From the NCBI GenBank assembly GCA_030248295.1, contig JASANH010001213.1:744001-808000 (forward strand): a stretch of 64,000 bases of DNA. Reading direction: 5' to 3'. Under the pieces are notes generated by a model. The model ran no database searches and was not told the DNA's origin. It saw nothing but the letters and a program-made list of their open reading frames with translations. A program made the translations under genes and the position numbers. Below are positions 55,401-64,000 of this stretch, piece by piece (position 1 is the first letter of the stretch; each line of letters opens with the position of its first letter). This stretch comes from Mesodorylaimus sp. YZB2_4. Taxonomy: Eukaryota > Nematoda > Enoplea > Dorylaimida > Dorylaimidae.

Positions 55401-56372
55401 TTATACATTCATATGCGGGGACACCGCATTTAAGCTTGCGTTGAAAAGTTTCTTAGTTGCTTCCCGGAACTGACTACTCATTGTTACTAGAGCAAAAAAA
55501 TCGATTGTGGAACTGAGGATAACGACTTGAGCTGCAACCCTATTGGCCACTGTGGCCAATACCTCAACACTTAGGACATCGACCAAACAAAGGATGAATC
55601 GTGTAACAATGGCGCAAGTTTGTGTGACCACAATGGCACTGATGGCTTTCACAAACTTTGCATCGGCTTCCAGCCTGGCCATTTCGCGTTGGGCAGCCGC
55701 TGTCGACAGAGTACGTTTCGACTCGTGAAAGTGACGTTTCTGTTTTTTCACGCCGTGAGCCAGCACCATGTTGAGAATGATAACGACTAACGACATCAGG
55801 ATCTGGATAGAAGTCAAAGTCGTCGAGGTCACCGGTGTTGCAGTTTCTTTTACTCCGCAGCTTTCCAACATTTGATTATTGCGAACCCATGAATCATAAA
55901 CGTGCACAGCCAATTGTATGAGGGCGAATAGAATGGTTGAAAGGACGAGTGGCACTGTCACTTGGAAATAGGACCAATTCTTATATTTGTGCGAGCAGTA
56001 AGTCGCCAGTACTCGCTCAGTAACAAAAGCGATATTCATGCCTAAAGCCCACACTTGGGAAAATATAAGAACAGATAGCTCTAGGCAACAATGCCACACG
56101 TTCATGATTTCACCAACGCCAAAAAGGTGACGCTTCATCTTTAGCGTCGTCATTACCAAGTAACTCACTCCGATAAGGATATTGGAAAAAGAATTGATCG
56201 AGATAAGTGTAAAACACTTAGTATGCAAATTTGACGCTGAAATTATAATTTTAATAATTAGGACGTTTAACGCGACTGAAATGATACTTGATGGGATTAT
56301 AAGAATGTTTGGAATAAGAGTTAGACGAAGTACATATTTTGATTCTTCGAGTTTCTCGAAGGTTAAGTTCAT
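55401..56372 (-). CDS. Chemoreceptor-like 7TM receptor C (323 aa)
   Basis: The frame stays open up to an ATG at 56615, but alignment with the receptor at 60011 places the start at 56372 (M-N-L-T-F-E-K-L-E-E-S); the extra 81 residues have no counterpart in paralogues. TM3 ends V-T-E-R-V-L-A-T-Y-C-S-H-K-Y. The loop Cys is in E-S-C-G-V-K-E-T. TM7 reads S-T-I-D-F-F-A-L-V-T-M-S-S-Q-F-R. Loop 3 is basic and similar to that of receptor D. Intronless. Together with D it forms a subfamily distinct from A1/A2 and B. Confidence 0.84.
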   Translation of the reverse strand: MNLTFEKLEESKYVLRLTLIPNILIIPSSIISVALNVLIIKIIISASNLHTKCFTLISINSFSNILIGVSYLVMTTLKMKRHLFGVGEIMNVWHCCLELSVLIFSQVWALGMNIAFVTERVLATYCSHKYKNWSYFQVTVPLVLSTILFALIQLAVHVYDSWVRNNQMLESCGVKETATPVTSTTLTSIQILMSLVVIILNMVLAHGVKKQKRHFHESKRTLSTAAAQREMARLEADAKFVKAISAIVVTQTCAIVTRFILCLVDVLSVEVLATVANRVAAQVVILSSTIDFFALVTMSSQFREATKKLFNASLNAVSPHMNV

Positions 56373-56619
56373 GCACACATCTGATGTCTCAAGTATACTT
56401 AAGTTATCAAAACAATAATAATGCATCATGGCAACAGGAAAAAATTCGGCAGAAGCAAAGGAACGAACAGATATACTCGACCTTTTTTTAATGTTTGGAC
56501 TAGTACGTCGGAGACCTGTTTTGGGCTTTATCCACGCACAAATGAGGAAACCTAACCGAAGGTTCCGCACAAGCCTTCGGCAGATTGCATACGAAGCCCT
56601 GTTTTGCGACTCCATCTAA

Positions 56620-58045
56620 CTAGTCGCTTCTTTCTTGTAAAGAAAAACGAGAGTTTGCTCAAAACAAGAACAATTGGGCACAACGAAGTCCGTCGTCATT
56701 ACGCACCCGAATGTAAATAGCCATCAGCGCTGCTTTTGGGCGGCTCAAATACCCGTATTTTCAGACGACCCGTTCCGTTCCGTGAGCATACGTCAACATG
56801 AAGCGCGTGAGTTGGAACATGGTATCAGTAGAATCAAGAATGGTCATGACAAAGGTGAAGCACAAGAAGTAGGAAGGAGGTCAGGTTCGCATTGCCTGAA
56901 ATGTTGTTGAAACCTGCGTACATGCTGCATCTGCGAGCTTTCGATCTGACGGACTGGTATACATTGTGCCACATTGTGGAAGGGGGAAACTTCCTGCATA
57001 ATCGAAAGAAAACAGTAATATTTTGTAAGCGCCTTTGTAAACGATAGTCTGCCGCTAACCCAACACCACCCCTTTAATAGCAACAGGCAGCCACACACAC
57101 GCGCAATGTTAAGCGGGCAACTTTGATCGTTCATAACTCGACAACAAATCACCAAAAATGCACAAAATTTTGGGGGGGGGGGGGGGTGAGCTATGTTTGC
57201 CATGGCCAATAATCGTGCAAAATTTTGTGGGGAAATGGCTCAGCCGTTCTCGAGATTCAAAATGCACGTTTTGCTGTTCCAGAGATGACGACGACGACGA
57301 CGAAGTACCTAAGACAAGTCCACGGCAATAACCACTAAAGCTACAGATGAAAAGTTTGGTTTTTCTGAAAACTCTCATATCAAAAGTTACTCTTTTGAGG
57401 GTTTGATTTTAGGATTCGAGCTAATTAATTTTTTTGTGCTCAAAGAACTGGATTTTAGTACAGATACTACCAGCAGGTGGAATATTTTTGTTAGCCGTGC
57501 GGCGCGAAAGTGCTGGTTTAGCCGTAGTTAGATGGCCTAGAAGGCAAGACGCGTGTTCTGTGTGATGTTGTTATGCGAAAGAGAAAAATTCGTTGCTGGA
57601 ATCTTTTGTGTGTTGAGATTTTCAAAGGGTCGGGTCGGGTCGGATTGGATCAGGAGTGCTGTACCGCGGTCGGCCAATTTTTTTTGATGTGAAGCTAAAC
57701 TGGAGCTGATCGTGAGCGGTTCTTTGTGGACGTTCGCGTGAACTTCCTCCGGTTTGGTGGCTACTGAGGTTGCTAAGCTGTGGGTGTGCATCAGTATATT
57801 TGACGAGTGCGTCCTTGCTGGATGCTCTAGGAGCGGAGCCATTGTCGGAATAAGCGCGGCAGCGGAATGCTTTACCAATGTGACAACTCCCCCACCTATT
57901 AGAAGTCATATGCAATAGGCTACGAAGAGTATAACGTGGGAACTTATTTTGCAAGAGACTTGCGTCAGCTAAGGAGGGACTAGACAGCAAATTTCTTGTA
58001 TGTATTCTGAATTCTCAACCAAAATACAGGTGAGAAAAAGTATCG
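56620..58045. other. Gene-free stretch
   Basis: Contains a 15-nt G run (57172-57186), a short GACGAC microsatellite (57286-57302) and a GGGTCGGGTCGGGTCGG word at 57628. No gene supported. Confidence 0.4.
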
Positions 58046-58704
58046 GTATTTCTAGAAAAATTTATCAGACAACAACAACGTTGGCCCAGCCACTGCACTC
58101 TGACTAAATGCAGGGCGAGACTGGGTTGGCTGGGCTCCCTCGGCGGCGTTTGTAAAAAAATTGTGATCACAGAATCGCTAGTGATAAAAAGTGTAACGGC
58201 ATCCCCTGCCCCAGCTACTTTACTCAGGAAATGAAGATATGGCAAACAGAGGCTGACAGTCATGGGTTTAATTGCAGTAGGTTGGTCGCCGAAGACGATG
58301 CTATTAGCAAGCTGGCTTCACAAAAGCTAAATTTTCTGTTCTAGTGTCGCTGGCTAGGCTAAACATAAAGTACTCATACCCTCATGTGACAGCTGCGACC
58401 ATACTGCAACAAGTCCTTCCTGTTTCCCAACTAGGTTCAAGGCAACAGAGGGTCGCATTGCATTCCTCTAAAGTACGAATAAATATGTTCATGCGGTACT
58501 AGCCTTTGGTGTGAAACAGAAAGGATGGAATCCGATAGGGAATCGACCCAATGACTTTACGAATCGATTGTGGAAAAGTATAATCCACTCAAGCACGCGT
58601 CGCTGAGGGAGCCAAGCTAACGTAGTCTCGCCCTGCATTTAGTCAGAGTACAGTGGCTGGGCTAACTTTTTTGTTGTCTGATAACAATTTTTTTTAGAAA
58701 TACT
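58046..58704. mobile_element. MITE with about 100-bp terminal inverted repeats
   Basis: 58046-58146 and about 58601-58704 are inverted copies, about 80-90% alike, beginning GTATTTCTA and sharing TATCAGACAACAA, GCCCAGCCACTG and CTCTGACTAAATGCAGGGCG. No open frame of note between them. Single copy in the window. Confidence 0.65.
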
Positions 58705-59042
58705 GTACAGTAGGGTCGACTGAGTAGAGGACAGGTGATTGTCCAGGTTTTGAGGAAAGCTTTTTCGTGGTTCGAGATACTAGCAAAAAAGAAGAAATGT
58801 AGTTTGCCCCAGATCAGTTCTCACAGTACACATACCGCACCTGTGCTGTACAGTAGTTAGTGCAAGACAAATGGTTTTATAGAAACAGAATGAAAGTTCC
58901 CAAGTTTTTCGAATACCTACTTTTTGAATTCACCCTGATTTTTTGGATAACGTCATTGATACCTTTTATTTTAAACACGTATTACAGTAAGGATTCCCTG
59001 CACCAGATCCAAAAACTTTATCTCTATTTTTATTTTGAGTGC

Positions 59043-60011
59043 CTACGTGGCTGACACTATACTTTCACCTACATGAAAAAATTTCTTGGCAGCTGCTCGA
59101 AATTGACTGCTCATTGTAACCAGAGCGAAAAAATCGATCGTCGAACTAAGTATAACAACTTGAGCTGCAACTCTGTTGGCCACAGTGGCTGTGACCTCGC
59201 CACTCAGGACATCGACCAAGCACAGTATGAATTTTGAAACAATGGCGCAAGTTTGTGCTACCACAATGGCACTGACAGCTTTCACAAACTTGGCATCAGC
59301 TTCCAGCCTGGCCATTTCTCGTTGGGCAGCCGCAGTTGACAGAGTACTTTTCAATTCGTGAAATTGATGCCTCTGTTTTTTCACACCGTGAGCCAGCACC
59401 ACGTGAAGAATGATAACTACTAAGGACATAAGGATTTGGATGCAGGTCAAAATCGTAAGTGCCACGGGTGTTACAATGTCTGCAATACTACAACGTTTCA
59501 GAAATCGTTCATTGCTGATCCATGAATCATGAACGTGTAAAGCCAATTGTGAAAGAGCTAATAGAATGGTTGAAAGGACGAATGGCACCGTCACTTGGAA
59601 ATAGGACCAGTGTTTATATCTGTGCGAGCAATAAGTCGCCAGCACTCGCTCAGTAACAAGAGCGATATTCATGCCCAGTGACCATACCTGGGAAAAGATA
59701 AGAAACGATAGCTCTAGGCAACAATTCCACACGGTCATGATTTCGCCAGTTTCTAGGAAATAACGCTTTAATTTTAACGTTGTTGCCACTAAATAGCTCA
59801 TTCCGATCAGGATGTTGGACAAAGAATTGAATGAGAGCAGAACAAAGCATTTGGTATGCAATTTAATAGCAGATATAATAATAGCCACAGTGAATATGTT
59901 TACCACAATTGCTAAAACACTTGATGGAATGATCAGGATATTCGGAATAAGAGTCAGGGATAGTAAATGCCTTGATTCCTTGAGACCGTTAAAAGTAGAG
60001 TTAATGTCCAT
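59043..60011 (-). CDS. Chemoreceptor-like 7TM receptor D (322 aa)
   Basis: ATG at 60011 with an N-S-T glycosylation site at residue 4. TM3 has N-C-C-L-E and ends V-T-E-R-V-L-A-T-Y-C-S-H-R-Y. The loop Cys is in K-R-C-S-I-A-D. TM7 reads S-T-I-D-F-F-A-L-V-T-M-S-S-Q-F-R. The protein ends shortly after a basic helix 8-like segment. Closest relative in the window is receptor C; the truncated copy at 36612 derives from this one or a sister. Intronless. Orphan receptor. Confidence 0.86.
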   Translation of the reverse strand: MDINSTFNGLKESRHLLSLTLIPNILIIPSSVLAIVVNIFTVAIIISAIKLHTKCFVLLSFNSLSNILIGMSYLVATTLKLKRYFLETGEIMTVWNCCLELSFLIFSQVWSLGMNIALVTERVLATYCSHRYKHWSYFQVTVPFVLSTILLALSQLALHVHDSWISNERFLKRCSIADIVTPVALTILTCIQILMSLVVIILHVVLAHGVKKQRHQFHELKSTLSTAAAQREMARLEADAKFVKAVSAIVVAQTCAIVSKFILCLVDVLSGEVTATVANRVAAQVVILSSTIDFFALVTMSSQFRAAAKKFFHVGESIVSAT

Positions 60012-61461
60012 GTTTGGATATAGCTTCTGACTCGATTTGAATCGGAGTTATAGATCTTTTACAGAATTATCCCTGTTTATCTCCTTGACTAGCCGTATGA
60101 TGAAGGCTATATGGGAGTACGGCCAGAGAAAGAGCAGCAGTATCTCTGCACTCACGGTCAGCGATTAATTTAAAAGAAATATGGTGTTTCCAATGTCCAA
60201 TTAGTAAATTTGGGAACAAGGAAGTGTGGTCAAACCGTCCCACGCCAAGCCTTTTAAAGAACCTTGTCATTCGTTTGCAATTCCGATTGAACGCTTTCTT
60301 CGCGTGATCGTGATTCTCACTGACAGCTGAAACTTCGTATGAACGCACCTGTAACAAAAGAGCAGCATAGAAGAGAATCTTGGCGCCGATAGAGGAGCCA
60401 GAATACAGATAATTAGAAGGCAGCTAACTGATGGTTCGTTATAAGACTTGATCGGGTTGTTTCGGCGTCAGATGCACGGGCCTAAGAGCCGACTACGCTA
60501 TCGGCACTAAATGACTCCATGACAAACAGGAAGGGCGACGCAGAAAAGGGTTCAGGACAGCCCATCAATTGTCTTCTTTGTAGTTTTCGTGCCTGCGTGC
60601 CTGCCTCACTTAAAAGGCATTTTCACATGCTCTAAGTGAATGTGGGGCCAACAAACAAGTGGGCGTCAAGGACCTCAAAGTGCTTCCTAGGTCAGTAAAT
60701 ATGTCATGAATACCTTCTGAGGTACAAAATGTATACTCGGCCCTTTTTTATCAGTGGTGCTTCAGGTGCTTGATTAGATATCTGCGCTGGAACCTATATC
60801 CTCCCTGAAGCCGCAACTTTAAGAGCTAGAGATGCAGTTTCGTCTGAAGTTAAAGCTTCGCCTTCTTGTCCTCGTAAGATTGTAGTATTAAAAATATTTG
60901 TTTTTTTGCGCGCAGAATCCTACAGACGATGCTTTTTGTAATGAGTTATTTCGATGTGGAGTAATTTATCGGTCGATCGATTCCTCTACACGAAGGCATG
61001 ATGGCGGTTGGGTTCTGCAACCCGGCCAGGCAGGCGTGGGAGGATAGAGTGTGGCCAACCTAAGTCGGCGTCTCCCAGCCAGGGGAGATATCGATCACTC
61101 TCTCCCACTCGCCACGACCTGCCTCTTGGTTACAGCGATGATCGTGAACCATGCTGGTGTTCGACAGCCGAGACTGTCTACTCGTTTGACTTCCGTCTCT
61201 CTACTCGGAGCACCTCGGCGGCACCGGGTGAGTCACTTACGGCCTGGCGTGCAAGGTCAGCGAGGGTTTATGGTTCGCAAACCGATCTCCATCACTGGGG
61301 ATTGGAACGAGCCCAGCCACTCGCTACCAAGCAATACTCTCTGTACGTGTAGACGGAGTCAGAACCGCTGCTGCACCACTTCGGCCGCCTGTAGATGGGC
61401 TATACCCATCGGTGTTCCGGTTCGGAACCATCTGCTGCAGAGACACAGAGTAAAATGCTAA
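60012..61461. other. Gene-free stretch with a dispersed-repeat copy
   Basis: The first about 90 bp match the 5' flank of the truncated receptor at 37082. At about 61030-61135 is a copy of the CGAGTGGGAGAGA family (AGCCAGGGGAGATATCGATC then CTCTCTCCCACTCGCC). No gene supported. Confidence 0.45.
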
Positions 61462-61709
61462 TGTCAAGGGATACTTGCGGACCTTATGCACAGTAAGTTG
61501 ATGCTAGAGCGCGAGTTTGATATAGCTAGTAAATGATACCTATCCAGTGTTTCCTGAAACTAGGGTGCTATGCATAATCGTGTTTTGTACTTTCAGGAGA
61601 TCTGGGTTTTCTTACTACATTAAATTTAATCTGGAATAATAGTTTGCACTTGAAACGGGCTTGGAGTCTTGCGCAATCAAGTAGCCATAATTAAAGCGGG
61701 GACATAACA
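61462..61709 (+). repeat. Putative 5' LTR of the Ty3/gypsy-type element
   Basis: The segment starts TGTCAAGGGATA and ends GGGGACATAACA (TG...CA ends with a short imperfect inversion). It is followed after a few bases by TGGCGACGTC, a primer-binding-site-like sequence beginning with the usual TGG, and then by the gag-like frame. The 3' LTR is outside the window, so this is unproven. Confidence 0.45.
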
Positions 61710-61733
61710 AATTGGCGACGTCTCGAACTACTC

Positions 61734-64000
61734 ATGGCTACGAAATTAAAGGAATTTGATCCAAGCAAGGAGACTTGGAGTCGCTTTATTGAGCGAGTTA
61801 GAATTTATTTTGACGCGACTGGATTTACGGCGGCTGCGGCTAATGAGGCAAAAAGGCGAGCTATTATATTGACCGCAATGGGAATCGATAATTTGAATCC
61901 TTTCCTGAAGTTAACTCCTGGTCATACTCCGAGCGATTTTTCATTTCAGCAGATTGCGGATAGGATCACTCAACATTTTGAGCCAGTCCCGTTAATTGTT
62001 GCGGAACGTTTCGAGTCCGGGCAGAGGAAACAGGCTGCTACAGAGAAGGATCTGAATTTATGGCGGACCTCAAGAAGTTGTCACGTCACTGTAATTTTGC
62101 TGCCGATGCTGCGGACCCATTGAGTGCACGGCTGCTCGATCAATATGTTCAAGGTACGTACAATTCTGACCTTCAGAAAAGGATTCTGCAAGAACCAGCC
62201 TTGACATTGGACCGTGCTCAAGAAATTATGACTGCTTTTGAAGCTGCGGAGACAACATCCAAATTGCTGCAAGCATCGTCAGGCGAGCCAGACAAGGTTA
62301 ATCAGATCAAACGAATGCAGCATGGTGACAAGAAAACACGAAATCCAGAATTGAAAACCCAGAAATTTACTTCATGTCAGCCATGTGGGAGAAAAAACCA
62401 TAAGTCGTCGGAATGCCGTTTCAAGAATGCTACTCGTTACAAATGTCAGAAACAAGGGCATATTACGACCATTTGTCAAGAAGGCGACAAGAGCAAGTTC
62501 CAATCGAAGAATACGAAATTTCGTTCGAAAGCAACTGACAGGAAATCAGGTGCCAAAGCTGTAGAGTGCGAATCGCCGCCAGTGAAGAGTCATCTGATGA
62601 AGAGGAAGAAGTTGCTTACGTAAGTGGCATCGACACAGCCAGTTCAAAGTCCACTCCAAAGTTGACGGCAAATGTGCAATTGAATGACCGCCCTGTGCAG
62701 ATGGAGATTGATGCAGGAGCGGCAGTAAGCATTATTTCGCAAGAAGCATGGAAAGAGATTGGAAAACCAGTTTTACTGCCAGCAAAATTGACATTGCGAG
62801 CGTACAGTGGCATCAAGCTGGAAGTTTTGGGAGAGGCGTCCGTCACGGTTCAAGCATATGGTCAAACTAAGACCTTGCCAGTAATCGTCATAGCAGGAAC
62901 GCGACCAGCACTTTCGGGCCGAAACTGGTTGAAAGAAATTCGATTAAATTGGAATGAATTTTGAAGAATGCTCCGTGGAGAAGTTGCTTCAGTGCAGACG
63001 AAAGACGAGGTCGCCCCGCCAACTGGAGTGAAGAGCTTGCTTCAGAACTTCAGCGAGCTTTTTGAACACAAATTGGGCAAAATTAGGGGCCGTAAAGCGA
63101 CTTTGCACCTTTCGCCGGAGCCTTCTCTTGTCAAGGTGACAGGAAATTGCAAGGAAAGAGCTTGAAAAGGAATTTTTAGAAAGTTTTGGAAAGCAAGGCC
63201 AGTGCCCTATGCCCTAAAGAAGAAAATCGAAGAAGAATCGACGCGATTGGAGGCACGAGGCGTAATTGAGAAAATGCCCCGAGATTTTTGCGAGTTTGCC
63301 TCGCCCATCGAGCCTTTTATCAAACCGACAGGAGCCGTTTGTCTATGTGGCGATTTTAAGGTATCGGTAAATCCATATTTGGAAGTGGACCAGTATCCAT
63401 TACCACGAATGGAAGATCCGTTCGTCGCATTGGAAGGTGGACATAAGTTTACCAAACTAGATCTTGCGGAGGCATACTATCAGGTCGAAATAGATGAGAA
63501 GTCTCGCGATCTTTTGGTAATTAATACGCACAAAGGACTGTATCGATTGCTCGACTCCCCTTTGGCATTAATTCTTCACCGTCTATTTTTCAGCGGGTTA
63601 TTGATACGCTGCTGCAAGGTTTGGAAGGTGTGGTAGTTTATTTGGACGATGTCCTGGTAACTGGCAAGGATGATGAGGATCACCTGCGAAATTTAAAAGC
63701 AGTGTTGCAACGATTCCGCGAGATAGGCGTCCGGCTAGGACTGTCTAAAAGTAAATTTTTCGCTCCATCCGTCCAGTAGTTGGGGCATATGATTGATAAA
63801 AATGGACTACATGTGATGTCCGAAAAAGTGAAAGCCGTTCAAGAAGCTCCTGCCCCATCTGGAATTGAGGAGCTGCGATCGTTTTTGGGTTTAGTAAACT
63901 ATTATGGGAAGTTTACACCAACTTTGGCATACACGTGCATGCCCTTATACAAACTATTGGCCAAGGCCTAGGAATGGCATTGGACTGTAGATTGTAAGAA
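61734..64000 (+). mobile_element. Ty3/gypsy-type LTR retroelement, decayed, 3' end outside window
   Basis: Order gag, protease, reverse transcriptase on the plus strand. The gag-like frame (61734 onward) breaks near 62060-62120 and continues in another frame to a zinc-knuckle region with one complete C-x2-C-x4-H-x4-C box and one missing its first Cys. The protease region (62566-62964) has I-D-A-G where D-T/S-G is normal. The reverse transcriptase begins about 63196 with V-P-Y-A-L-K, then K-L-D-L-x-x-A-Y-Y-Q, a frameshift near 63570, the catalytic Y-L-D-D box at about 63639, a stop at 63777, L-G-H-M-I, F-L-G-L-V-N-Y-Y and another stop near 63970. Multiple stops and shifts show it is inactive. 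Confidence 0.85.

Noticed and set aside
56373-56615. 81-residue N-terminal extension of receptor C
   Set aside because: No paralogue has it and it is not extracellular-domain-like; the downstream Met aligns with receptor D.
1-64000. CRISPR array, bacterial operon or ribosomal RNA
   Set aside because: No regularly spaced repeats, no bacterial gene order, and no rRNA-like sequence; spliced animal-type genes dominate.

Overview
This is eukaryotic, animal-type genomic DNA: spliced genes with GT-AG introns of about 50-375 nt, secreted and membrane proteins, and dense small inverted-repeat elements. A nematode, or a close ecdysozoan relative, is the best guess. The reasons are an astacin-EGF-CUB metalloprotease of the nematode NAS type (15.9-18.1 kb), lineage-specific chemoreceptor-like 7TM genes, many long G/C homopolymer runs of a kind known from nematode genomes, and a short degenerate GCCTAA (TTAGGC) stretch. 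No species can be named from the sequence alone.

Layout. 0-0.35 kb: 3' part of a small eight-cysteine surface protein. 1.3-8.5 kb: a C-type lectin cluster with one pseudogene split by a LINE fragment and two intact membrane lectins. 10.2 kb: a possible small secreted peptide. 13.1-14.1 kb: a broken 7TM receptor. 15.9-19.7 kb: two spliced genes on the minus strand, the astacin protease and an unrecognised secreted precursor with a furin-like site. 20.5-21.6 kb: a collapsed MULE-type DNA transposon. 24.7-34.4 kb: a 7TM receptor, four eight-cysteine proteins, a second type of 7TM receptor and a dead mariner. 35.6-60.0 kb: a minus-strand array of two two-module eight-cysteine proteins, five intact 7TM receptors of one family and one truncated copy. 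61.5-64 kb: a decayed Ty3/gypsy-type retroelement that runs off the end.

The most interesting feature is a repertoire of intronless, recently duplicated cell-surface genes: eight-cysteine proteins with a signal peptide and a GPI-like tail, 7TM receptors, and type I membrane lectins. They are interleaved and separated by miniature inverted-repeat elements, while the two conserved-looking secreted genes have ordinary introns. Blocks are duplicated locally (35.5-37.1 kb against 53.5-54.6 and 59-60 kb; 39.8 against 51.4 kb). That the cysteine-rich proteins and the receptors work together is inference from neighbourhood only.

Much of the rest is repeat: three copies of a TTAA-ended element (GATGCGATGCG arms), two TTTAGGAC-rich elements with GGGCAGTTTCAC ends, four further elements with long terminal inverted repeats, a pair of SINE-like repeats, a dispersed CGAGTGGGAGAGA family and a near-perfect 49-bp hairpin. 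Gene ends and exon borders were read by eye and have not been checked against transcripts.
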